Made by a program: the position numbers and the translations under genes
Assembly (NCBI GenBank): GCA_012295275.1
Contig: CM022672.1
Span: 10,157,404-10,221,403 of the forward strand
DNA length: 64,000 bases
Origin: Chrysomallon squamiferum
Lineage: Eukaryota > Mollusca > Gastropoda > Neomphalida > Peltospiridae
Reading direction: 5' to 3'
Notes under the pieces: generated by a model
The model's input: only the letters and a program-made list of their open reading frames with translations
Told to the model about the DNA's origin: nothing
Database searches by the model: none
Shown here: positions 1-20,173 of the stretch, piece after piece
Position numbering within the stretch: the stretch's first letter is position 1
Layout of the letters: every line of letters starts with the position of its first letter

Positions 1-1304
1 CATTTTTCTACGGTTCATTTATCTTTACATATACTGTATGGCATTTGTTTACATTGTCTTTACGTCTGTCTAATGTTCTAACATTATCATATCACTGTAA
101 TATATAGCTGTTATGTGTAACTAAAATTTAATGTTTCGGTAAATTTTCGGGATAATGTTTACATTCGCGATTTCCCATCCTTTTGCTTTTTCCATTATTA
201 CGTGAAATCGAAAGTATTTATTTTCAAATTGTAAATATAAAATAAAATAAAATAAAATTAGAAAAAGTAGGTTCTACCACCATTTGGACAAACTTCAATT
301 TGTGTATAACAGAATTACAATTATTATAATAAAAATAACAACAATAAAAGAATGTGGACACCAAATATTTATTTTTCGATAAAATTCCTTTGTTAAATAT
401 AAATTAAATAAATGAACGGCGTAAATTGTATTTTGTTCAATTTCTGTAGGCAACGAAATTCGAAGTAAGTGTTGTTTCACGTACAAATTTCACTTAATGG
501 TCGTGTGGAAAATCGAACTAGTTGAGTGGATGATAGTAATAGCATCCAGTTAGCTCCCTTGGCAATTAAAGTAATGCTTGTTAATAATCGGCAAGCTGCA
601 ATTACTGTAAGTATTTTGCAACATTTTTTCGATATTTAATTACTGTATTATATTTTTGTACTACATCTATAACAGGACCATCATGTAATTTGGTTTGATT
701 CGTAATTGGATCATCGCACAAAGCTTCATTCAGATTAGGAACATATATTATTCCTAATTATCTCCCCCTTTTTCTATTTAGAAATGTCACATTAGTTGTA
801 GGGTTTCTTTTATTTCATTTATAGGCATTTTCTTTTCTTATTATTATTTCTTATTATTTATTTAATGTTATTTTTATACAGTGAACACAGAACAGTTCAC
901 AAAATATTTCAAGCAGTACTCGAAATTTAAATAAACGATTCAATTTCCTTCAATGTCGGTGATTTATGAATTATATTTTGTTGTTGTTGTTGCCTCAGTA
1001 GTCTCTATCAGCATTTATCTGTATAAAACTGATGAATATCAATTTTAAAAATTACAATAATAATAATAAAATAACTCTTTACCTTTTAGGAAAGTATATT
1101 TATTGAATATAGAATTCACATACCTGTATTTTTTTTTCATATGTATGTATTTATTTTGTTTTATTTTATTTATTTATTTATTTTTTTTTTTTTTACTGTT
1201 TTAAATTATATCTCCTGAATTTTTTTTTATTAGAAGAACATAAATATCAGATTTTTAAAAATATGTTTAAATCCACATTTGGTTATGACATCTGAACTTA
1301 ATAA

Positions 1305-1337
<33 letters not shown>

Positions 1338-3248
1338 ATGTTGACAAATACAGGATAAAGTTAAATGTGGTATTAATAAATATTATCAGATTACGTCGTT
1401 CTTATTATTCTTAAATAAACTGTGTATTATATATATATGACTGTTTCCTCGTTAAAGTTTTTGCACCACTTTAACCAATATTTTTCTATGTTTTGCCATT
1501 ATTTTCTCATTTTCATTTAGTTTATTTGTATTTTATTGCACACATTGAAAATAATTTTTCACAGCATTGTCTAGCTGTTTGATAGGCATAAATTGTTTAT
1601 TTCATTAATGTCTGGAAAATATGCATATTTATTTGTACATGTGTGTATATATGTACAGATGGATGGATGGATGGATGAATGAATGTATATCTATAGATCT
1701 GTGTGTGTATACATAATACACATAATATATATATATACATAATATTCATATCTGTATATCTGTGAAGATTGGCAAACATGCATGTATTATGTGTGTGTAT
1801 TAGTGTATATTAGTGTGTATTTGTGAGTGTATGTATTTGCATGTGGGGTGGTGTATGTATGTATATGCGTCTGTAGTATGTGGATGTGTGTACATGTGTG
1901 TTGAAGAATAGGTGGTAATGATACATACAGTAACTCGAGCATAAATAAGACAAGTTTAGAAGTATTCATCAAACTGTTAGGATTTCATTTTAACATAATA
2001 GAGATAAGTAAGAGTATTATACAGAAATACAACAGAATGTTCTCGCTAAGACTAAGAGAAAGACACAGAAACTAATACTGAATTATTTGGCAGCTGGGTT
2101 TCAGTGAATTTAACAAACATATGGGTATAGAATGTACATTTATGTTTTGGGTTTTTTCAATTTTTATCATTCATCTTTATGCATTAAATTACAATAGAGA
2201 TTTTCATAAATATTAAAATGACCATTTTTCATAAACTTTGTTCAATAAAACTGCAGTATTTTTCCAAATTATTTGTTTTATTGCTCTTCTCTGATGTAAT
2301 AAATATATATTACATTACAAAGGACACACAGACTCAATATATATATATATATATAAAAGTAGGCTTATAAACAGATGCATTTTGCAACAAATTGTATAGT
2401 TTCTGCATGAAATTTTTAATTAGAAGTTAAAAAAAATAAATTATATATTTTGTTAAACTGGACAGATATACTGACATCTCATTCCCATAGCTAAAATGAT
2501 ATTTGATTTGTGAAATTATTATAGAATTGTTTTGGCATTTTGTATCAGAATATTACAAAATAATTTCAAAACGTGCTTAAAAACTGTAAATACTTGACAC
2601 TTGTGTATAAAAATAATTTCAAGATTTGTTGAAACATTACAAAATGTATTCTAAAGTGTACCTGAGGAAATATAAAATAAAATATTCTAATTATTTTCTG
2701 CATTCTTAAATGTTTTTTTTTTTTTCTGCCCTTTTATTGATCAGTAATGAAGTATAACAAAAAAAAGAATGCAGATTAAAGACTTCTAATAACTGCATTG
2801 TTTCTGTTGTTGTGATGGCATTGAGTACAGTTATCATGTACAAAATGGTGTTGTGATTTCAGTTATTAAAAAGTAAAATGGCAGAGTTCAGATATTTTGT
2901 TGTAGTTTATTTTATTGTCATACTTTGTTATGAGTGATAAAAATTTCCCCAAAACAATAAAATAACTGTTTGGAAGTGCAGTGTATGTTGGATTTTATTA
3001 GACTATATATTTCTACACTTCACAGGTATACTTTAATAAAAAAAAGAAATTCTAGAAAAATAATATCCTGTGTTTTAAAAACAAAAACTCAGCAACAGAA
3101 CAAAATTTTAAAAATTTCTTTGTGGGTGTTTTTTTTTTTTTTTTTGTTTTTTGTTGTTGTGTTTTTGTTAGTAGTATTAATAAATGTGTGTTTAGTATTT
3201 ACTACATTTATCAGTATTTAACAGCTTTTTTTAATTTATTTATTTAAG
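1..3248. other. AT-rich non-coding region upstream of the Crypton-derived gene
   Basis: I see no conserved protein in this stretch. It holds poly-A (1306-1335), poly-T and a degenerate TGTA/GGAT simple-repeat zone (about 1630-1900). The short reading frames are low-complexity. A donor-like gtaagt at about 607 could end a 5' untranslated exon of the gene starting at 3265. The T-rich tract ending in ttatttaag at 3240-3248 could be the matching acceptor. Both are guesses from motif alone. Confidence 0.5.
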
Positions 3249-3264
3249 ATTGTCTACGGAGACC

Positions 3265-5781
3265 ATGGAAAAGCAATACACTGTGAAGTTTTTTACGTCC
3301 TTCGTGGACCACTTACAAGAGTTGTGTCGAACCTCATTTCAGTTTGACCAGACAGTGGAGGTAAGTGGATATATATGTATCGAGGTGGACAACTCCAAGA
3401 AGGAACGTTATGTGTTGAGTGAAGTGATCCACAATTATGGCAATGTTGTCAGTGAAAGCTTTTGTCACAAAGCTTTCAAGACATCCAGCAAAAGTCTTCA
3501 GTACCAAAGGCAGCAGTCTGGCAAGACCTTTCCGTTTGAGAAAGAAAACAGCGTACAGCGGTCAGCGGATGAGCGAAGTCGTCTCAAGCCGAGAAGTCGA
3601 GATGAAGCAGCAGCGGGGTATCCCTACTCCCAGCAGTCAGCTTTACAGGCTCGACACCTTGCAAACAGAGCTCATCTTCATCAAAGATCTGGAAGTTTGT
3701 CGCATTTGCATGATGCTTCAGTGAGATCCACCAAGGAAGAGAGATCATCCCACACCCAGTCATGTCAGTATCAGTCCAGTTCAAAACTTCCCAGCTTTGC
3801 TGAGATGGCTGGCCAGCCACCCAATCCAAAGATGCCTCGCATGTCAGCTAACACTGACTGGGTTGGGCTCGTTCCTTCTGTGACCCATTTAATTCCACAT
3901 CAGTCTCTTGGAAGTTCCACTGTCGGTAGTGCTTCTGGTACATACACCTCCTCATCAAACACATCCCTTAACCATTCATTATCCATGGCTAGAGGCTCAC
4001 ATTTATCAAACAGAACACCTGAGCGAAGAAGTTCAGGAGCATCATCTGCAGCTGTTTCTTTAGGAGAAGATGCAGATCGTATCATTGAAATAGACCTGGA
4101 TGATTATGAGGATGATGATTTGAATCATGTCAATTCAAGCATTGGTAGTATGTCCAGCACTGCCGGACACATAAGTCAGTTCAGAAACTCAAGGGATTCC
4201 ATTCCAGATCGTCCTAAAACTGAACGTTTCATCCAGGCTAATATTAGATATGCTTTAAATTTGATAACACAGTTTCTGGAAGCTCGAGGGGAGAAGCGAC
4301 AGATCCATTCAATTCCTCCTGATGAGCTTGACAGCTACCTCTCAGTGTTTTATACCACAGTGCGCAAAAGTAATGGCGATGAGTTCCAACCCACCTCTTT
4401 TAAAACGGTTCAAAACCACATTGACAGGTACCTCAGGGAGAACAAGTATCCATATTCAATAACCAAAGATTCAGTTTTTGAGCAGTCACAGAATGCATTC
4501 AGAAAGAAACGCGATCAGCTCATTCAGACCGGGTCTGGAACATCCAGAGCGAACCCGATGAAACATGGCGATGTGGACATGCTGTTTGAAAGAAAACAAC
4601 TGGGAGGACACACACCCAATGCTCTCATCAACACAATGTGGTTTATGAACAGTGCCTTCTTTGGCATCTGTTCACACCAGGAGCATCACAGTCTAAACTG
4701 GGGCGATATCCTGCTGGGTCGAGATCCAAGCGGCAGGGAATGCTTGACTTACATATGTCGAACACAACCAAACAAAGTTCTGACAATTTACGCACAGCCC
4801 GACACACCCTCCAAGTGTTTCTTGTCCTACTATAAACAGTACATGGCAGCAAGACCTCAAGACATGCTAACCCCTCAGTCTCCTTTCTACCTGGCTATTA
4901 ATCCTACCTGTACACTGGACGACGGCGAAGACTTTGGTAAAGTGTTTAAATCGGAACGTATTTGTCCAGAACGTCTCATGAACGTCGTGCAAATGATGAT
5001 GTCTCCAGATTCAGAGAATAACGACAGCAGCGAGGCAGCAGACTTCGGACGACCGGCCGCTTCTGGCAGTAACCACACCGACAACGGCAGTCAACACATT
5101 GGTAATGACGAGCGCCAGACAAAGCTGGAATGTCAGCAGGTGAATAATGACAGGCGTCGCGCGTTGGACGGGAATATGAACATTGACAGTGAAGGTCGAC
5201 ATATCGGCGAAGGTCAGCCGTCAGACGAAGGTCAGAGTCAACGTCTAGATGATGTTCATGGAAGGCACATTGGCGAAAGTCGACAAATCGGTGAAAACCG
5301 ACTGATGGATGATAGTCACATCCGACAGCTTGGTGAATGTCGACAAATGGGTGATACGGTATTGATGGGTGATGGTCATAGTCGACTGTTGGATGACCGT
5401 CACAATCGATCGATTGGCGGCGAAAGTCGACAGATCGGTGAAGGACAACTCATGGATGGCAGTCAAAGTCGACAGATTGGTGATAATCGACTCATGGATG
5501 GCAGTCAAAGTCGACAGATTGGTGATAATCGACTCATGGATGGCAGTCAAAGTCGACAGATTGGTGAAAATCGACTCATGGATGGCAGTCAAAGTCGACA
5601 GATTGGTGATAATCGACTCATGGATGGCAGTCAAAGTCGACAGATTGGTGAAAATCGACTCATGGATGACGGTCATAGTCGACAGAGTGATGACGGCGAT
5701 GATTCACACATTGATGCGCAAATTAAAAGTGAGATTCATCCCATTTCCTTCGATTCCTTATCTGAAGACATGGACACTTGA
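3265..5781 (+). CDS. Domesticated Crypton/DUF3504-type tyrosine-recombinase-domain protein (QRICH1/ZMYM C-terminal-like)
   Basis: One uninterrupted 838-codon frame. I choose the ATG at 3265 because it sits in a strong Kozak context (gagaccATGg); the frame opens slightly upstream, just after a possible splice acceptor at 3248. Order of parts: an N-terminal unknown region (residues 1-90, VKFFTSFVDHLQELC); a Ser/Gln/His-rich low-complexity region; an IIEIDLDDYEDDD stretch (about residue 273) that fits a SUMO-interacting motif followed by acids; then about residues 320-560 resembling the DUF3504 domain of QRICH1, ZMYM2-4 and KCTD1-long. That domain includes a core-binding-like helical part (ERFIQANIRYALNLITQFLE) and a catalytic-like part (ALINTMWFMNSAFFGICSHQ, then EHHSLNWGDI). 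DUF3504 is known to derive from Crypton recombinases. Here the usual FGLRG is FGICS, so the first catalytic Arg seems lost, implying no recombinase activity. A nuclear DNA-binding or cofactor role is inference. The C-terminus is a 14-residue tandem repeat. Confidence 0.82.
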   Translation: MEKQYTVKFFTSFVDHLQELCRTSFQFDQTVEVSGYICIEVDNSKKERYVLSEVIHNYGNVVSESFCHKAFKTSSKSLQYQRQQSGKTFPFEKENSVQRSADERSRLKPRSRDEAAAGYPYSQQSALQARHLANRAHLHQRSGSLSHLHDASVRSTKEERSSHTQSCQYQSSSKLPSFAEMAGQPPNPKMPRMSANTDWVGLVPSVTHLIPHQSLGSSTVGSASGTYTSSSNTSLNHSLSMARGSHLSNRTPERRSSGASSAAVSLGEDADRIIEIDLDDYEDDDLNHVNSSIGSMSSTAGHISQFRNSRDSIPDRPKTERFIQANIRYALNLITQFLEARGEKRQIHSIPPDELDSYLSVFYTTVRKSNGDEFQPTSFKTVQNHIDRYLRENKYPYSITKDSVFEQSQNAFRKKRDQLIQTGSGTSRANPMKHGDVDMLFERKQLGGHTPNALINTMWFMNSAFFGICSHQEHHSLNWGDILLGRDPSGRECLTYICRTQPNKVLTIYAQPDTPSKCFLSYYKQYMAARPQDMLTPQSPFYLAINPTCTLDDGEDFGKVFKSERICPERLMNVVQMMMSPDSENNDSSEAADFGRPAASGSNHTDNGSQHIGNDERQTKLECQQVNNDRRRALDGNMNIDSEGRHIGEGQPSDEGQSQRLDDVHGRHIGESRQIGENRLMDDSHIRQLGECRQMGDTVLMGDGHSRLLDDRHNRSIGGESRQIGEGQLMDGSQSRQIGDNRLMDGSQSRQIGDNRLMDGSQSRQIGENRLMDGSQSRQIGDNRLMDGSQSRQIGENRLMDDGHSRQSDDGDDSHIDAQIKSEIHPISFDSLSEDMDT
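5455..5664 (+). repeat. 42-bp coding tandem repeat, five copies
   Basis: Five near-identical in-frame 42-bp units encode DGSQSRQIGDNRLM or the variant DGSQSRQIGENRLM. Degenerate ancestors of the unit (GESRQIGE, DGHSRLLDD) extend back to about 5160. Because 42 is divisible by three, the array is also open in a second sense frame and on the antisense strand; those frames are by-products. Confidence 0.93.
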
Positions 5782-5894
5782 AAGATGAAGAAATTATTTT
5801 GACTTTTACTTCTTTTATTTTCTAAATTATTATTATTATTTTTTTTTTTTTTCATTTATTTATTTATTGTTATTATTTTTTATAATTGTTATTG

Positions 5895-5931
<37 letters not shown>

Positions 5932-6145
5932 CATCATTATTATTATTATTTAACTTATTTAACAGCTGTCAGTCAACACATTTGTGTTTATAATATATAC
6001 ACGTTGTATGTGTCAGAAGGGTTCATTTAATGTAAAAAAAAAAAAAAAAAAATATTATTACTTTTATACGGTTTCTTATTCAAAATTTGTTCTTTTTTAT
6101 CATCATCATCATTATCATTATCATTATTATTATTTTTATTTTTTA

Positions 6146-6188
<43 letters not shown>

Positions 6189-7423
6189 TTTAAACTTAAA
6201 CGTGTTCCCTACAGACAGTGTAGAAAAGATTCATTGTTGGCAGGGGGTGAAATGGAAGACACTGCTACTGGAATGTTCAGATCGGACGTCTGTAGAAAAC
6301 TTGTTTACTGCTTCGTGCATTTCGTAATCCAGGCTGTTGTACAAAATTGATATGTTACCGGAGAAATAAAGGGCCAGTCCATAAATGAATGATTTGTACC
6401 CTCAATAATAACAACCAGAGTAACAATCACGCAATTTCAGAGAGTTAATGAACGAAAACAAGCGATTCTTGCGGTTTCATTTGTTTATCATCATCTTACT
6501 AAGTAAAGGTTGTGGGCGATAATTCAGTGTGTGTTTGTATTTAAATATAACAACTCATGCTAATAAGCGATATTTTTGTTAGGTAATTGGGATCGCCACC
6601 AAAGAATGAAATAAATTTAACTAAAACAAATTTTAATGACAATTTTTATAATTATGTGACAATAAAGATTAAATATAATTATTTACGGAATAATTTTCTT
6701 TGTAAATCCATGAATCATTTATGGAAAAAGCCCTATATTGTTGTTTTGTTGTTGTTTTTTTAAATTACTTAAGATCTGCATAATATGAATTAAACTGTAA
6801 TTTTTTTAAAGATCTGTTAATGTATTTTGCCATCCGTGTTAGTTAATATTACCCAGTATCTTCATCATTCGTTGTATCGTATATATTTATAATTAAGCGC
6901 AACTGGTGTTTATTATATATACATATACATATGTATAATTAACGACTTCCACGTAGTAAGCCTGTATCTTACTAGTCATGTTTATTCTGTCGTATTATAA
7001 AGTATATACTGTTTTTAATACATGTGCATGTATTGTATTGTTTGGTTGGTTTCCTTTTCATATGCATAATAAGTTAGAAATAGACTGTAGTTTTTGATGT
7101 ACTATACGTAGAGGCAGAATGTAAACAGAAACTATGTCAATTTTTTCATTTTACTTCAATAAAATATATGTGTGTGTTTATAACGAGTTCGTTGTTTGTG
7201 TAAACCAAAAAAATAATAATAATAATAAAAAAATATATATACAGTTTAAACAAAAAAATAAATAATAATAATAATCGTTTTCTGCTGAATAGAACCATAA
7301 CATTTTAAACAGAGACAAAGTTATAAAATTAATTTTATCTTTATGCTTACATCTTAATGAATTAATCGCATTGCAGTTTTAAAAGTCGGAATAGCGTTTT
7401 CTTGTGTTACTGTTTATATTTGC

Positions 7424-7466
<43 letters not shown>

Positions 7467-10102
7467 TGCGTGTTTATGTTTGTATGTGTTGTTTGTAACG
7501 CTGATATAAGAAGACCTTCTTTTTCATGAGATTCTTTTGTACTACGAAAAGGTTTCTTGCATGCACTGACTACGGCCCATGGATAAATCAGTCATAATAG
7601 AAGCTTATCAAGATTGGATGAAATTACTGGTGATAACTGGCGTCATTTTATTCTACGTTTATATTGCATACTAAAATGTCAACTTGCCTGTCAAATCCAG
7701 ATGATGGCGTCAGCTTGCTTCTGTTAATCAAAGCAGATGACGTAGAGTCAGTTGTATTTGCTATCTGAGAAAAGAAAACACTGTGGAGAAAACTAATAAA
7801 AGAATGGTTAATTAAATGCATGCACCCAGATTAACGATTTTATGTTAGTAGCGACCTTCTCAATATTATTTTTATATATATATATATATATCATCACTAT
7901 GATCATCAAAATACGCCATTGAAGAAAATAGCTTCTAACATGCCACCATTTACCTGAATGTATTATTATTATTACTATTATTATTACTATTATTATTGAT
8001 TTTTTTATTTGATTTTGATTTTGATTTATTGATTTTTTTTTTTTTTTAATTTTTTTTTTTTAGTAGTATTATTATTTTTTTTTTTTTTTATTTTTTTTAG
8101 TATTATTATTATTTTTGGATTTTTGGATTTTGTTTTTAGTATTATTATTATTATTTTTTTTTTTTTTTTTTTTTAGCTCAGAACGTACATACCATAATCT
8201 TTCAGGAAATTGTTTGGAATGGGAAAATAACAGAGAATGACTTTATTTCAAGAGAATCTCTATCACTTGTTTTGTATAATTCGTGTAAGGATCAAACATC
8301 CACAAAAAGCCTGCAGCGTATCGAAACAGCCGGCACAGCTTGTTAGTGTACATATTGACTAATACAACATGCAAGGGCACGAAGCGGTTTAAATAAATAA
8401 CTGGTTGTTTGTAGAATAACTTAACGTAAGCGACATGAAAGAAAGGGGAAAAAAAGCTAGTAATATAATGCAGACAACGAGACCATCGTCAATATCGATT
8501 GTTTATTTCCGCTTATTTGTCACACACACACATATACACACATATATATACACACATACACACATACATACATACATACATACATACATACATACATAAA
8601 AACATGCAAACATATATACACACATATAAAGGAAAATCTATTTTTTTATTTGTTTTTTTTCCTAATATCAGCAAATATGTAAATGATAGATACATAAAGA
8701 GGTTATGAATTTTATTAATTTATTACACAAATTACGTTCTTCAGTAACAGCTGCTGGTGATAGTGTGTCAAAATATTCCCTGCAAAACAAACTTCAGTTG
8801 TCAACGAATAAGTATTAAAATTATGTTTAATAAAACCACGCGACGTATTTATGGTTATTATACATCGTTTAGTTCATATTTTTTTTTCGAAAGAGGAGAG
8901 ATTCCCTTTTCCACTTAGGTCCTGGATCATTGACTTAAGCAGTGAGAATATTAATATCTACGGCCGTTCATAACCCAGTTGTGAGACTCGAGCTGGAACG
9001 GAAAATAACGTTATGGCAGTACTGATAAGGAAGTATTATTACATCAGTGGTCCGTACCAGAAACTGTGACCTTGAGTTGTTAGTCCCTTTCATAAAACGT
9101 TGTACCTAAAAGTATGGGAGGAAAAAAATCCAAATAGTTAGATACATTTTATTTTATAAATCTTTACTGCCTTGGATTAATTATAAAATACTATTACTAA
9201 TAAGAAGAAGAAAAAAGAAGAAGAAGAAGAAGAAGAAGAAGAAGAAAAATGGTCATCGATAAAAAAATTTAAAAAAAGAGTAAAAAAAAGTAAAATAAAA
9301 ATAGCAACAACAACAATAATAATAATAATGAAGATGATAATAACAACAACCGGAATGATGTTGATGATGATGGTATTACTACTACTACTACTACTTCTAC
9401 CACAACAACAACAACTACTGCTACAACTACTGCTACAACTACTACTACCAATACTACTACTACGACTACTACGACTGCTACTAATAATAATAACTAACAG
9501 AACAATGGCTTGTCAGGAAAACAGTCATAAATAATATCTTATCGGCGCTGCGACAAGAGTTCAAATACTGACAGGTACCGGTCGCGACATAAAGTCAATA
9601 CAAACAGCAGACTGCAATTATCGCTAGCGCCTGCTCCGGCAGTAATGCACAGCGTCACGAGTTCTCTGGAGAGGCGACTGTTTATTACCACACACCTCTC
9701 CTAGATTAGTTTACCAGGCAGTCTATCACATTTCCCACTGAAACGTTTTCTCAATCCGTCACTGCCTAACAAACACTGGGAAACACGTCGTTATTAATAA
9801 AATATCATTATTTTAGTAGGGAATTTTTTTGGTGTCGGTTGTTGAAATCTGTTCCGTGTGTTATCTTGTATTCTACTTTTCTTCGAAACGGCTTCGGCAG
9901 CGAGGATTGTGTCGTGTGAACTTCATGCAGTCACGCTGAGATTACGCTGAAACAGATGCAAACGTGTCAGATTTCTCGCTCTGAGCCAAGAAGTGTTCGA
10001 GAACGTTTTTTAACTGAGAAAAAAAAAAAACCCGTCTAATCTTTAAAACGTATTTTCGCCACATTATTCTGTTATATGCTGGCTCTCTGACTGGGTTTGC
10101 AA
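5782..10102. other. 3' UTR and intergenic DNA with many simple repeats
   Basis: There is no conserved coding sequence. Simple repeats include (ATT)n at 5826-5950 and 6105-6187, (GT)n at about 7431-7463, long T/ATT mixtures at 7965-8175, (CA)n/(CATA)n at 8521-8598, (GAA)n at 9206-9246 and mixed trinucleotides at 9306-9490. The short frames here are poly-Ile/Tyr/Leu translations of these. The last part (about 9540-10100) is less AT-rich and probably contains the tetraspanin promoter and 5' UTR. Confidence 0.6.
7158..7163 (+). terminator. Candidate poly(A) signal for the Crypton-derived gene
   Basis: AATAAA is followed within about 10 bases by a GT-rich tract (tatgtgtgtgtttat), the usual cleavage context. 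It would give a 3' UTR of about 1.4 kb containing (ATT)n and poly-A/T tracts. An earlier AATAAA at 6365-6370 is an alternative. Confidence 0.4.
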
Positions 10103-17142
<7,040 letters not shown>

Positions 17143-17150
17143 CACTGAAA

Positions 17151-17181
<31 letters not shown>

Positions 17182-20131
17182 ATGATATCGATGAACTGAA
17201 AGATAAAAGTAAGATGACTGCATAAACCCAACTGAATGGATACTTTTTATGCAACTTGAACAGTGACAATTTAAAGGACTCGAGGAGAGATCTAAAAATG
17301 ATAATCAACTGAAAAACAAGATAATGCCTACTGAAAAAGTATTAAATAACTGAACAGATACCATTATGTCTTACAGTAATTATGAAATGTACAATATAGT
17401 TACCTCTGCAAACTGGAAAGAGCTATTGGAGAAGATAGTAGAAAAGGAATAGCATTTTCTTCATTGTAATCTTCATATATTATTATCATTATCATTATTT
17501 TATTTAACTTTTTAATTTTTGTTTTGAGGGGCTATAAACTTTAATGTATTGTAAACTGTCTTATCAAATATTTAAAATTCAGACTCATCTGTTATTGTGA
17601 TCTGTATAATGGCAGTGATTTTCAAGCAACATGCAAAAACTCTACCTTTGTTAGCAAATCAAACTGTTAAGCTAACGAGGATCAAGCAGAGTAACATTCT
17701 CCACAGTAGTATTAATGGTTAAATGACATCCCATTTATAATTTATAGTGTGATGCTTGTAAGATAACACGTACATTCCACAGAAATCATCAGCACATTTG
17801 TTTTCATTTTTCAAACCAAAGTAAAATGAAATAAACTGTAATGTTTCAATTTTCAAATAAAATTGAAGATATTTTGAGCAGTTTTAGAATTCATTCATTA
17901 CAATGTAAAATTAATGTAATACATACTACCTGTGTATACTTACTTCCTAATGGAGTTCAAAGGAACAATGCATTTTTGTAAAGTAATCTTAAGTTACATT
18001 TTAATGGATTTACAGTTAATTTTGCATTGTGAAGAAGACTAAAACTTAAGTGATTCCATCATACATCAACTTAATACATGAACTACTCAGCTACCTCTCT
18101 CCACACAGAAAGAAAAAAAAAACATCTACTGAAACTTCATGTCAGAAACTTACATTTAATATCAGGTACTAATTTAAACAACCTTTTGTTTTAAAAACAT
18201 TTGATCTTCAATCGTTTATTTTTAAATCACAAAAACAGTGAACAACTTTTAAATTCTTTATTTTTCTTTGTTTTATCATTTGCACCAATCAACCATCAAG
18301 AGTGGCTGAACCAATAACAAGAAAGCAATGAATGATGAAATCAGTATTGAGTTCATGATGTGATGACCAGTAACCACTGTACACTGAATCAACTGCAGCA
18401 CATATTGGTACAAAAATATAAGCGCTTTCTCCAAAAACTGGACCTGACAACAGTAAATCTATTATTCAGAGGCTCCTATTTAAAAAAAAAAACAAATGGA
18501 AAAAAAACAAAACAGAAACAAACAAAATTACAGCACAGTACAGAGCAAAATTTGTACATTGTTCAGCTACAAATTTCTGTTGTTTCATTTTCACACCTGA
18601 AATAACAAAAAAAAAAAAAAAAAAAAAAACACCCAGAAAACACAAAATTATATTTCTAAATAACTATAAATGATGATTGGTGGCATTTTGTCACAGAAAA
18701 GTAACAGATTAATAATGTGCAGAATAAAAGAAGCATCTATCTTAATCATAATTTTATGATCTCAGTGCATTCTGGATTAACTAATATAAAATTTGACCAT
18801 TACAAAGACTGTGGCTAGTAGCAAGATTTCTTTTTTGGCACTTTACAAATATACACAGGAAAGAGAAGGATATGGATAACAGATGTAACAAGGCTTTATG
18901 ATAAATGAAATTAAAAAAATAATAATAAATACAAAATTAATTTAACAGCAAATAAAAAAAAAAATGCCATAATACTCGATGTGAAACACAAAACACCCCT
19001 CACCTACACCACTACATCTGTTTTCATTTACATTCATTTTTAAAATTGTCTTTTAATATTTTCAGTTAAGAATTTCATGAGAAAAGAAAAGAAAAACAAC
19101 AAAAAATAAAAACATGTTTTTGCTTTAATGATTGGAATTAAAATATTATTTATTCATTTTTTTTATTTAATTATTTTTAAAATTATTTATATATATATAT
19201 ATATCAAATGTAACAAAAATGTTTAATCCAATATTATATTATTTATTGTAACAGAAAAATAGAAACAAAATAGTAACTAATTAAAAAAATAAATATTTGT
19301 TTTAATAATAAAAAGGTAAAAATAAATAGTACACTATAATGAAGTAACTTAAATTATTTTGATTGCATTATAATGCAAAGATAATATTTATTTAAAGTTT
19401 TCTTATTTACTATATTAAGATTTCCTGGCCAAAATGTAAATGAAATAATGAAAAAGATGATAAATAGAAAGAGAAAAAAAAAAGCATGAGTAACTATTTT
19501 CTTATCATTTCAATCAATTATAATTTTTGATTTCTGGCCAAAACATATCAGAAAGTACAATGTTAAAATAATAATAATATGATTTTTAAAAAGGTAAATT
19601 TAAGTAAGTACATTAGATAAAACATCCCAAACATGAAAGTTTAAATTATAACAAATATAATAACATAATAAAGATAATACATCTGAAGAATTATAACAAT
19701 AAATCAAGATATATATATATATAAAAAAAAAAGTTTAAAATATATTTAAATAACAAAATCTAAATTATAAACATAATACTGAAAAACAGACCCAAAACAC
19801 ACAAACTTTAAAAAGAAAATTCCCAGTAAACTACTAAAATAGAAGGGAGAAACTTCAACTAAATCAATAAAAAATTAATTTGTAAAATGTTTATCTGAAA
19901 GCTACTCACTAAACAACCACTCACCATTAGTTCTGCCAAAGTATTAATAATCCCAATGAAATATTTTTCAGAAATTTTATCTGCCAAAAACAGATGCATT
20001 TATATTTATTAAAATAATTATAGTTTTCTCTTTTTTTTTTTATTAACAGTATACCTAACATGTTGGATCTTTATAAAAGGTAGCTTTGCCACTTTTAAAA
20101 CAAAATAATAATGATAATGATGATGATGATG

Positions 20132-20173
<42 letters not shown>

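Noticed and set aside
5245-5676. 143-codon antisense frame and 139-codon alternative sense frame over the 3' end of the Crypton-derived gene
   Set aside because: They arise because a 42-bp repeat keeps all frames periodic. The sense frame alone has the upstream conserved domain.
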